From positions 4,223,501 through 4,287,500 of the forward strand of contig NZ_AP020337.1 of assembly GCF_009176725.1 (NCBI RefSeq): a stretch of DNA of 64,000 nt. The letters run 5' to 3'. A program made the translations under genes and the position numbers. Shown piece by piece: positions 24,941 to 32,390 of the stretch (its first letter is position 1; every line of letters begins with the position of its first letter). The DNA comes from Pseudomonas sp. KUIN-1 (lineage in GTDB: Bacteria; Pseudomonadota; Gammaproteobacteria; Pseudomonadales; Pseudomonadaceae). Under the pieces are notes generated by a model. That model saw nothing but the letters and a program-made list of their open reading frames with translations, had not been told where the DNA came from and searched no databases.

Positions 24941-25390
24941 ATGCGACGCACGATAGTTACGATCATCGTTCCTCACGCTCCAGCGTGGGAATGCAGGCCT
25001 CGACGCTCTGCGTCGTCAATGAGGACGCGGAGCGTCCAGAAAGGCATGCGACGCGGAGCGTCGCACGATAGTTGAGGTTATCGTTCCGCACGCTCCAGCG
25101 TGGGAATGCAGGTCTCGACGCTCTGCGTCGTCAATGAGGACGCGGAGCGTCCAGAAAGGCATGCGACGCGGAGCACCGCACGATAGTTGCGATGATCGTT
25201 CCTCACGCTCCAGCGTGGGAATGCAGGTCTCGACGCTCTGCGTCGTCAAGAGGACGCGGAGCGTCCGGAAAGGCATGAGATGCAGAGCGCCGCACGATAG
25301 TTGCGATGATCGTTCCGCAAGCTCCAGCGTGGGAATGCAGTTCTCGACGCTCTGCGTCGTCACGAGGACGCGGAGCGTCTGGAACGGCGT
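24941..25390. repeat. tandem array of four REP-family units (about 115 bp each)
   Basis: Units begin at 24941, 25046, 25161 and 25275 (lengths about 105, 115, 114, 116). Each reads ATGCGACGCGGAGC, GCACGATAGTTG, ATCGTTCC, then the palindromes CACGCTCCAGCGTG, GACGCTCTGCGTC and GGACGCGGAGCGTCC. Identity between adjacent units is very high, with scattered substitutions, indicating recent tandem growth. It lies between a terminator and the 59-aa gene. Open frames through it come from the unit periodicity and are not genes. Confidence 0.9.
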
Positions 25391-25628
25391 TTTCACGTGC
25401 GTTCGGACGGCCTCGAAGCACATGAAACATCCTTCATTTTGCCTCCACCGCGCTGTAAGCCTCGCCATGCAAGGGCTGCAGAAGATCGATCAGTTTCTGA
25501 CCACTGGGGAACCTGAACAGGCTATTTACTTAGGCAGCTAACAAATCCTATAAAAGAGTCCTGCGACACATCGCCGCAGTATCCAGAGGCCTGACCATCA
25601 AGGCCATCAAAGTCAGGAGCTTACTACT

Positions 25629-25808
25629 ATGACTGTCAGAGTTACTGAACGCGACGACGCCCACCTCTCTCACGAAGCCGTTGCCGACGGCATCCAGATC
25701 TGGGATGTGCACCAACAGGACCAACTGGTAGGCATGTTCCACGTTGAGTCCGATGCCCTTCGCTATAAGGAAGAGCTGGAAGCGCTGGAAAGCCAGGGCA
25801 ACCACTGA
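25629..25808 (+). CDS. small acidic conserved-looking protein, 59 aa
   Basis: ATG 25629 (MTVRVTERDDAHLSHEAV) is preceded by AGGAG with 9-base spacing, and the ORF ends 23 bp before a strong terminator. The product is soluble, with no signal or membrane segment: a beta-like middle (GIQIWDVHQQDQLVGMFHVES) and a charged C-terminal helix (LRYKEELEALES). I do not recognise a family. The good ribosome site, own terminator and compact fold-like pattern favour a real gene. Confidence 0.6.
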   Translation: MTVRVTERDDAHLSHEAVADGIQIWDVHQQDQLVGMFHVESDALRYKEELEALESQGNH

Positions 25809-25831
25809 ACAATTCTCAGAACAGGAAAAGA

Positions 25832-25860
25832 CAAAACCCGCTGAATGCGGGTTTTGTTTT
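25832..25860. terminator. bidirectional terminator
   Basis: CAAAACCCGC (25832-25841) pairs with GCGGGTTTTG (25847-25856); T-rich tails exist on both strands. It separates the convergent 59-aa gene and the DUF2058 gene. Confidence 0.85.
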
Positions 25861-25886
25861 GACAACGCAATGACCGCGCCGCGGGC

Positions 25887-26426
25887 TTACCACATCAGAT
25901 CGTCAGGCACCTGATACGCCGCGTATGGGTCGTCTGCATCCGGCGCTTCGGTCGGAGTGTTGAGCAGCACGATACGACGCGGGTCACGCTCCTGGATCTT
26001 CAGCGCAGCCTCACGCGGAATGATCTCGTAACCGCCGCCGTGGTGAACGATGGCCAGTGAACCGCTGCTGAGCTTGTTGCGCACCATGGCGTTGACCGGG
26101 ATGCGCTTGACCTTCTTGTCGTCAACGAAGTTGTAGTAATCCTCGGTGATCAGCTTGGGCAGGCGCGACACTTCGATCAGTTGCTTGACCTGAGCGGTAC
26201 GGGCTTTCTGCTCGACCTTCTCCTGCTGCTGACGGTTCAGCTCCTGGTCACGCCTGGCCTTCTCGGCCATGGCCTCCTGGGCCGCACGCTTTTGCGAGTC
26301 ATCGGCCTGAGCCTGACCCTTGTGCACCAGACGCTGCTCTTTCTGCTTTTCTTTGCCGACCTGCTTGGCCTGCTTTTGGTTGACCAGACCTGCCTTGAGC
26401 AACTGATCGCGAAGGGAAAGGCTCAT
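25887..26426 (-). CDS. DUF2058 (YaiL-like) protein
   Basis: 179 residues. It starts MSLSLRDQLLKAGLVNQKQAKQ, then has about 80 residues of Lys/Gln/Glu-rich helix predicted as coiled coil, and a compact C-terminal part with YYNFVDDKKVKRIPVN and LAIVHHGGGYEIIPREAA. This order matches the DUF2058/YaiL family. The high charge suggests a nucleic-acid or nucleoprotein association (inference). It follows mazG by 30 bp and is probably co-transcribed with it. Confidence 0.85.
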   Translation of the reverse strand: MSLSLRDQLLKAGLVNQKQAKQVGKEKQKEQRLVHKGQAQADDSQKRAAQEAMAEKARRDQELNRQQQEKVEQKARTAQVKQLIEVSRLPKLITEDYYNFVDDKKVKRIPVNAMVRNKLSSGSLAIVHHGGGYEIIPREAALKIQERDPRRIVLLNTPTEAPDADDPYAAYQVPDDLMW

Positions 26427-26456
26427 TGTCTACTCACTTATACCGTTACCGCACAC

Positions 26457-27290
26457 TCAGCCGCAGCCGGGTGTGCTCTTTTCCTGACGTTTGGCTTCGC
26501 CCCACAACGCGTCCATTTCTTCGAGCGAGCACGCTTCGATAGGACGCTGCAGGTGACGCAAAGCCTGTTCAATGAATCGGAAGCGTCTGTCGAATTTGCT
26601 ATTGGCCGAGCGTAGCGCAGTTTCCGGGTCGACCTTGAGGTGTCGGGCCAGGTTGACGACGCTGAACAGCAGGTCGCCGACTTCCTCGGCGATGCCCTCG
26701 GCGTCATTGTCGACCATGGCCTCGAGAATTTCATCGAGTTCTTCACGCACCTTGTCGACCACCGGCAAGGCCGCAGGCCAATCGAAACCCACTTGCGCTG
26801 CACGCTTCTGCAGTTTGGCCGCACGACTCAACGCGGGCAAGGCCCGGGGCACGTCGTCGAGCAGCGACAACTGCTCGGGCACACCGGCCTTTTCGGCACG
26901 CTCCTCGGCCTTGATTTCGTCCCAACGACGATTGACCTGCTCGTCGGTCAGGCGCGGCGTTTCTGCCGGCGCGTACAGCTCGCCGGTCGGAAACACGTGC
27001 GGATGGCGACGCAGCAACTTGCGGGTAATACCGTCGATCACATCGTCGAATTCAAACCGGCCTTCCTCTTTGGCCAACTGCGCATAGAAGACCACCTGAA
27101 ACAGCAGGTCTCCCAGCTCGCCCTTCAGATGGTCGAGGTCGCCCTGTTCGATGGCATCGGCCACTTCATAGGCTTCTTCCAGCGTATGCGGCACGATGCT
27201 GGCGTAGGTCTGCTTCAGGTCCCACGGGCAGCCGGACTGCGGATCACGCAGCCGGGCCATGAGGTGCAGCAGGTCTTGAACTGTGTACAT
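26457..27290 (-). CDS. mazG: nucleoside triphosphate pyrophosphohydrolase
   Basis: 277 residues from ATG 27290 (MYTVQDLLHLMARLRDPQSGCPWD). Two MazG domains are visible: the first with CPWDLKQTYASIVPHTLEEAYEV and the EEAYE/GDLLFQVVF metal-binding acidic motifs, the second with KVREELDEILEA and EEVGDLLFSVVNLARH. The enzyme hydrolyses NTPs to NMP and pyrophosphate. It lies downstream of relA, separated by a hexanucleotide repeat tract. In E. coli MazG lowers ppGpp and follows mazEF; here it follows relA directly, a Pseudomonas arrangement. Confidence 0.95.
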   Translation of the reverse strand: MYTVQDLLHLMARLRDPQSGCPWDLKQTYASIVPHTLEEAYEVADAIEQGDLDHLKGELGDLLFQVVFYAQLAKEEGRFEFDDVIDGITRKLLRRHPHVFPTGELYAPAETPRLTDEQVNRRWDEIKAEERAEKAGVPEQLSLLDDVPRALPALSRAAKLQKRAAQVGFDWPAALPVVDKVREELDEILEAMVDNDAEGIAEEVGDLLFSVVNLARHLKVDPETALRSANSKFDRRFRFIEQALRHLQRPIEACSLEEMDALWGEAKRQEKSTPGCG

Positions 27291-27350
27291 AGGCTTCCTT
27301 CGGTCGCAGCGGTTTAGCTTCAAGCTTCAAGCTAGAAGCCACCGCAATCT

Positions 27351-27478
27351 GCTTTAGCTTTAGCTTTAGCTTTAGCTTTAGCTTTAGCTTTAGCTTTAGC
27401 TTTAGCTTTAGCTTTAGCTTTAGCTTTAGCTTTAGCTTTAGCTTGCAGCTTGCAGCTTGCAGCTTATAGCTTATAGCT
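27351..27478. repeat. hexanucleotide tandem repeat (GCTTTA), about 15.7 copies, with flanking 7-mer repeats
   Basis: Bases 27351-27444 are an uninterrupted GCTTTA array. It is followed by three copies of a GCAGCTT-type 7-mer and two of ATAGCTT up to about 27478. It fills most of the 192-bp gap between the relA stop and the mazG start. Uninterrupted arrays of this kind change length by slippage. Confidence 0.95.
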
Positions 27479-27482
27479 GCCC

Positions 27483-29726
27483 CTAGGGCGTCCTGTTCCT
27501 GCGCGTTTCAATGATGTTCGGCAACTGGGAAATGCGCCCCAGCAACCGCCCCAGCGCGTCCAGACCCGGAATCTCGATGGTCAGGGACATCAGCGCTGTG
27601 TTGTCTTCCTTGTTCGAGCGGGTATTGACCGCCAGCACGTTGATCCGCTCGTTGAGCAGCACCTGGGTGACGTCCCGGAGCAAGCCGGAACGGTCGTAGG
27701 CACGGATGATGATGTCCACCGGATAGGTGAGTACCGGCACCGGCCCCCAACTGACCTGAATGATCCGCTCGGGCTCGCGACCGCCCAGTTGCAGCACCGA
27801 AGCGCAATCCTGACGGTGAATGCTGACGCCACGACCCTGAGTGATATAACCGACGATCGCATCGCCCGGCAGCGGCTGGCAGCAGCCGGCCATCTGCGTC
27901 ATCAGGTTGCCGACGCCCTGAATCTGAATATCGCCACGCTTGCCGGGCTTGTAGCCGGTGGCCTTGCGCGGGATCAGCTCCAGCTGTTCATTGACGCGAT
28001 CAGGCTCAACCTGCTGCTGAGCCAGGTTGACCAGTTGCGCCAGACGCAGATCACCCGCACCCAATGCCGCAAACATGTCGTCGGCGGTCTTGTGATTGGC
28101 CTTGTCCGCCAGCTTGTCGAAATCGACCTGCGGCAACGCCAGGCGCGCCAGTTCGCGTTCGATCAGGGTTCTGCCGGCGGCGACGTTCTGGTCGCGAGCC
28201 TGCAACTTGAACCAGTGAACGATCTTGGCCCGCGCGCGCGAGGTGGTGATGTAGCCCAGGTTCGAGTTCAGCCAGTCGCGGCTCGGCGTACCGTGCTTGC
28301 TGGTGATGATCTCGACCTGCTCGCCGGTCTGCAGGCTGTAGTTGAGCGGTACGATGCGGCCATTGATCTTCGCACCCCGGCAGTTATGGCCGATTTCGGT
28401 GTGCACCCGATAGGCGAAGTCCAGCGGTGTCGCGCCCTTGGGCAGGTCGATGGCGTGGCCGTCCGGGGTGAAGACGTAGACGCGGTCAGGCTCGATATCA
28501 ACCCGCAGCTGATCGGCCAGACCGCCGATGTCGCCCAGCTCTTCATGCCATTCGAGCACCTGACGCAGCCAGGAAATCTTCTCTTCGTAATGATTGGAGC
28601 CGGATTTGACGTCGGTGCCTTTATAGCGCCAGTGCGCACAAACGCCCAGCTCGGCCTCTTCATGCATGGCGTGGGTGCGGATCTGTACTTCCAGCACCTT
28701 GCCTTCCGGCCCGATCACCGCGGTGTGCAGCGAGCGATAGCCGTTTTCCTTGGGGTTGGCGATGTAATCGTCGAATTCTTTGGGAATATGCCGCCACAAG
28801 GTGTGCACGATACCCAGCGCGGTGTAGCAGTCGCGCATTTCCGGGACCAGCACACGCAACGCACGCACGTCATAGATCTGGCTGAACGCCAGGCCCTTGC
28901 GCTGCATTTTGCGCCAGATGGAGTAGATATGCTTGGCACGGCCGCTGATGTCAGCGGTCACGCCGGTGGCCTGCAGCTCGTTATCGAGTTGAGACATGAC
29001 GTCGCTGATGAAGCGCTCGCGGTCCAGCCTGCGTTCATGCAGCAGCTTGGCGATCTGCTTGTATTGATCGGGCTCCAGGTAGCGGAAGGACAGGTCCTCC
29101 AGCTCCCACTTGATATGCCCGATACCCAGGCGGTGGGCCAGTGGCGCATAGATGTCGAAGACTTCGCGAGCCACACGGTTGCGTTTTTCGTCGTCGGCAT
29201 TCTTCACCGCACGAATCGCGCAGGTACGTTCGGCCAGCTTGATCAGCGCAACGCGAACGTCGTCGACCATCGCCACCAGCATCTTGCGCAGGTTTTCCAC
29301 CTGCGCCTGACTGCCGAGCACCAATGACTGACGAGGGCTGAGACTGGCGCTGATCGCGGCCATGCGCAGCACGCCGTCGATGAGTTTGGCGACCGTTGCG
29401 CCAAAGCGCTGCTCGACGTCCGGCAGCGCAATGAGACCTTCACGCACGCCACGGTAAATGACCGCAGCGACCAGCGAATCCTGATCCAGCTTGAGGTCAG
29501 CCAGGATCTCCGCGATTTCCAGACCGGTCTGGAAACTGGAGGTGCCCTCTGCCCAATGATTCTTGTGAGCCTTGTCGGTCTGCTCGGCTTCCCGGGCAAA
29601 TTCACAGGCCTTTTTCATGACTTCCCGGTCCAGGACCAGGTCGACGCTGACAATATGATCGAGCCACGCGTCGAGATTGATACTGCCGTCTGTGTTTATC
29701 GGCTGGTTCGCTCTCACCTGTACCAT
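27483..29726 (-). CDS. relA: GTP pyrophosphokinase (ppGpp synthetase I)
   Basis: 747 residues from ATG 29726 (MVQVRANQPINTDGS); a longer upstream frame is rejected. Domain order: a degenerate hydrolase domain in which the HD metal motif is replaced (YRGVREGLIALPDV), marking RelA rather than SpoT; the synthetase domain with YRSLHTAVIGPEGKVLEVQIRT and EEAELGVCAHW; a TGS domain (VYVFTPDGHAIDLPKGATPLDFAYRVHT); a Cys-containing zinc-finger region (MAGCCQPLPGD); and a C-terminal ACT domain. Bound to stalled ribosomes, it makes (p)ppGpp during amino-acid starvation. Same-strand order is cysM-rlmD-relA-mazG. Confidence 0.97.
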   Translation of the reverse strand: MVQVRANQPINTDGSINLDAWLDHIVSVDLVLDREVMKKACEFAREAEQTDKAHKNHWAEGTSSFQTGLEIAEILADLKLDQDSLVAAVIYRGVREGLIALPDVEQRFGATVAKLIDGVLRMAAISASLSPRQSLVLGSQAQVENLRKMLVAMVDDVRVALIKLAERTCAIRAVKNADDEKRNRVAREVFDIYAPLAHRLGIGHIKWELEDLSFRYLEPDQYKQIAKLLHERRLDRERFISDVMSQLDNELQATGVTADISGRAKHIYSIWRKMQRKGLAFSQIYDVRALRVLVPEMRDCYTALGIVHTLWRHIPKEFDDYIANPKENGYRSLHTAVIGPEGKVLEVQIRTHAMHEEAELGVCAHWRYKGTDVKSGSNHYEEKISWLRQVLEWHEELGDIGGLADQLRVDIEPDRVYVFTPDGHAIDLPKGATPLDFAYRVHTEIGHNCRGAKINGRIVPLNYSLQTGEQVEIITSKHGTPSRDWLNSNLGYITTSRARAKIVHWFKLQARDQNVAAGRTLIERELARLALPQVDFDKLADKANHKTADDMFAALGAGDLRLAQLVNLAQQQVEPDRVNEQLELIPRKATGYKPGKRGDIQIQGVGNLMTQMAGCCQPLPGDAIVGYITQGRGVSIHRQDCASVLQLGGREPERIIQVSWGPVPVLTYPVDIIIRAYDRSGLLRDVTQVLLNERINVLAVNTRSNKEDNTALMSLTIEIPGLDALGRLLGRISQLPNIIETRRNRTP

Positions 29727-29882
29727 GCTGCTTACCTTCCCTACGGCGCGATGAATAGCGCCATCAGTCGCCAGCCTTCTGAGCGAATGCCACTTGCCGG
29801 GCAAGCAAGGACCGGCATTCGCGGGCCAGTCGGATTAAATGAGATTCCTTGTCAGCAACGAACTCGTTCCAGTGAACGCCGC

Positions 29883-31238
29883 TCACTTACTCATTTCAAA
29901 TAAAGCCATCGCCTCGACATGCGCCGTCTGAGGAAACATATCGAGGATTCCGGCACGTTTTAATCGGTAGCCCTGACGGATCAGTTCGACCGCGTCACGA
30001 GCCAAAGTTGCCGGGTTGCATGAAACATAAAGCAGTCGCCGGGCCCCCGTCTTTCTGATCTGGCGGACCACTTCAAAGGCTCCGTCACGCGGTGGGTCCA
30101 AGAGTACCGCAGAAAACCCCTCTGCCGCCCAGTCGGCCTGTGTCAGCGGCTGGGAAAGATCCGCCTGAAAAAACCGCACATTGTGCAGATCATTACTCAT
30201 TGCGTTGACGGCTGCACGCTCGACCATGGTCGCAACGCCTTCGACCGCCACCACGTCCCTGGCCAGCCCCGCCAGTGGCAAGGCGAAATTGCCCAGACCA
30301 CAGAACAGATCCATGACACGCTCATCTTTTGCAGGCGCCAGCCATTGCAGGGCCTGCTCGATCATCGCGGTATTGACCGCCGCGTTGACCTGAATGAAAT
30401 CTCCCGGTCGCCAGGCCAGTTGCAGGTTCCACGGCTCCAGCCGGTAGCCCAGCGTATCGCCGGGGCTGGCCGGTTGCGGCTCGCCTTCGCCGTGTAGCCA
30501 CAGCTGCGCGTCGTGCCTGGAGCAAAACGCCTGCAACAGCGCCAGGTCGGCCTCGGCAAGCGACGCGGTGTGGCGCAACAACACGGCAGTCGCAACCCCA
30601 CTGAACAGCTCGACGTGACCCAGCACCTGCGGCATGCTGAAACTTTTCAGCATGCCAGGCAACTCATTCATGATCGGTTGCAAGGCTTGTACCAGCACTG
30701 GACAGTGTTCGATGCTGACGATGTCCTGGCTGGCGGCTGCGCGGAACCCCACATCCAGCCTTTTGGCCTTGGCATCCCAGCGAACCGCGACCCGCGCGCG
30801 TCGGCGATAGGCCAGCTCGGCACCACTCAAAGGTGCCGCCCATTCATCCGGCACCACGTTCGCCACGCGCAGCAACTGCTTGGCGAGCATGCGCTGTTTC
30901 AGGGCAAGCTGTTCCTCATGGGGCACATGCTGAACACTGCAGCCGCCGCAGCGACCGAAATACTCACAGGCCGGAGCGCGACGCATGGCGCTGGCAGTGA
31001 ACACCCGCTCGGTGCGCGCCTCGACGACCTTGCCGCGCGCATTAAGTACGCGCGCCTCGACCTCTTCGCCCGCCAGACTGCCGGCGACAAACCAGGTTTT
31101 ACCCTCGAGAAAGGCGATACCGCGACCGTCGTCGGACAGCCGCTCAATGGTCAGCCGCTGCTTTTTACCGGCAGGAATCTGTACGGTTTTAACGCCGCCC
31201 GCAGGCTGAAAGCGCAAACCTCTTTCATGCTTGGCCAT
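29883..31238 (-). CDS. rlmD: 23S rRNA (uracil-1939-C5)-methyltransferase
   Basis: 451 residues. N-terminal TRAM domain (LTIERLSDDGRGIAFLEGKTWFV), then an iron-sulphur site (CEYFGRCGGC with a later Cys in EHCPVL), and a C-terminal SAM-dependent domain with DLFCGLGNFALPLA, LLDPPRDGA and the catalytic-Cys motif YVSCNPATLARD. This is the TrmA/RumA family with RlmD features (Fe-S cluster). Its ATG overlaps the cysM stop by one base (TGATG). The old name is rumA. Confidence 0.95.
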   Translation of the reverse strand: MAKHERGLRFQPAGGVKTVQIPAGKKQRLTIERLSDDGRGIAFLEGKTWFVAGSLAGEEVEARVLNARGKVVEARTERVFTASAMRRAPACEYFGRCGGCSVQHVPHEEQLALKQRMLAKQLLRVANVVPDEWAAPLSGAELAYRRRARVAVRWDAKAKRLDVGFRAAASQDIVSIEHCPVLVQALQPIMNELPGMLKSFSMPQVLGHVELFSGVATAVLLRHTASLAEADLALLQAFCSRHDAQLWLHGEGEPQPASPGDTLGYRLEPWNLQLAWRPGDFIQVNAAVNTAMIEQALQWLAPAKDERVMDLFCGLGNFALPLAGLARDVVAVEGVATMVERAAVNAMSNDLHNVRFFQADLSQPLTQADWAAEGFSAVLLDPPRDGAFEVVRQIRKTGARRLLYVSCNPATLARDAVELIRQGYRLKRAGILDMFPQTAHVEAMALFEMSK

Positions 31239-32140
31239 CAGTTGGGCGAATCATAGACGCCGGTCGACAGGTAACGGTCGCCTCGGTCACAGATGATCGC
31301 CACAATCACGGCGTTTTCGACTTCCCGGGAAATACGCAATGCCCCGGCGACCGAGCCACCGGACGACACGCCACAGAAGATGCCTTCTTCGCGAGCGAGG
31401 CGGCGCATGGTGTCTTCGGCTTCGCTCTGGCCCATGTCGATGATGCGGTCGACACGGTCCGACTGATAGATTTTCGGCAGGTATTCCTGCGGCCAGCGGC
31501 GAATACCGGGGATCGAAGCGCCCTCCATCGGTTGCAGACCGACGATCTGCACGTCGGGGTTCTGCTCCTTGAGGTAGCGCGAGGTGCCCATGATGGTGCC
31601 GGTGGTGCCCATCGAGCTGACGAAATGGGTCACGGTACCGCCCGTCTGCCGCCAGATTTCCGGACCGGTGGACGTGTAATGCGCCTCGGGGTTGTCGCCA
31701 TTGGCAAACTGATCGAGCACCTTGCCACGGCCTTCGGCCTGCATGCGCTCGGCCAGATCACGGGCACCTTCCATGCCGTCATCCTTGCTGACCGAAATCA
31801 GCTCGGCGCCATAGGCGGTCATCGCGGCCTTGCGTTCGGCACTGGAGTTGTCCGGCATGATCAGAATCATACGGTAGCCCTTGATCGCCGCAGCCATGGC
31901 CAGCGCGATTCCGGTATTGCCGGAGGTGGCTTCGATCAGCGTGTCACCCGGATGGATCTGGCCGCGCAACTCGGCGCGGGTGATCATCGACAAGGCCGGG
32001 CGGTCTTTTACCGAGCCAGCGGGGTTGTTACCTTCGAGTTTCAACAGGAGGGTATTGCTGGTATTACCCGCCATGCGTTGCAGACGCACCAGCGGGGTGT
32101 TGCCGACGCAATCGGCAATGGTTTGATACTGCAGGGTCAT
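31238..32140 (-). CDS. cysM: cysteine synthase B
   Basis: 300 residues from ATG 32140 (MTLQYQTIADCVGNTPLVRLQ). PLP fold-type II motifs: the Lys in LEGNNPAGSVKDRPA, IEATSGNTGIALA, MGTTGTIMGTSRYL and CGVSSGGSVAGA. It makes cysteine from O-acetylserine and sulphide or thiosulphate. CysM rather than CysK is indicated by NNPAGSVKDRPAL and by its known place beside gacS and rlmD in pseudomonads. Confidence 0.95.
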   Translation of the reverse strand: MTLQYQTIADCVGNTPLVRLQRMAGNTSNTLLLKLEGNNPAGSVKDRPALSMITRAELRGQIHPGDTLIEATSGNTGIALAMAAAIKGYRMILIMPDNSSAERKAAMTAYGAELISVSKDDGMEGARDLAERMQAEGRGKVLDQFANGDNPEAHYTSTGPEIWRQTGGTVTHFVSSMGTTGTIMGTSRYLKEQNPDVQIVGLQPMEGASIPGIRRWPQEYLPKIYQSDRVDRIIDMGQSEAEDTMRRLAREEGIFCGVSSGGSVAGALRISREVENAVIVAIICDRGDRYLSTGVYDSPN

Positions 32141-32221
32141 GGCGTCTTCGCAATCCAGACTGCGGGGGGTGCCTATCATAACGGCAAACGGCCAAAGCCC
32201 ATATCACGCAAAGTGCGCTGC

Positions 32222-32240
32222 TTATTCCCAAAAAGAATAA
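32222..32240. promoter_or_regulatory. inverted repeat in the cysM/gacS divergent region
   Basis: TTATTC (32222-32227) and GAATAA (32235-32240) are perfect inverted arms with a 7-bp spacer, about 80 bp upstream of the cysM start. Position and A/T content would suit a LysR-type site such as CysB, but the motif is short and the assignment is a guess. Confidence 0.25.
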
Positions 32241-32390
32241 CCACCGATTTTTCCGCTGCCACCCCGCCCTGCATAGAGAGTTAGGTGCCCATGCCGACGG
32301 TAAATGGCTAAACTCATCCCCTTGTGCCGATACAGCAAGGCAGCCGATGCCTGATATCGACGGACTGATACGTGTTGCCGGAGGAAGAGC

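Noticed and set aside
25016..25541. Open frames running through the REP array in both directions
   Set aside because: They arise because repeat units near 114-116 bp keep a frame open; the translations are repeats of the unit with no protein-like pattern.
25421..25541. 40-codon ORF starting MKHPSFCLHRAV after the REP array
   Set aside because: No ribosome site and no recognisable pattern; it is the tail of a repeat-derived frame.
27351..27444. Possible CRISPR array at the short repeats
   Set aside because: The repeat is a 6-bp tandem unit with no spacers and no cas genes; it is a microsatellite.
27789..29327. Plus-strand frame of 512 codons antisense to relA
   Set aside because: Composition unlike a protein, no ribosome site, fully inside relA.
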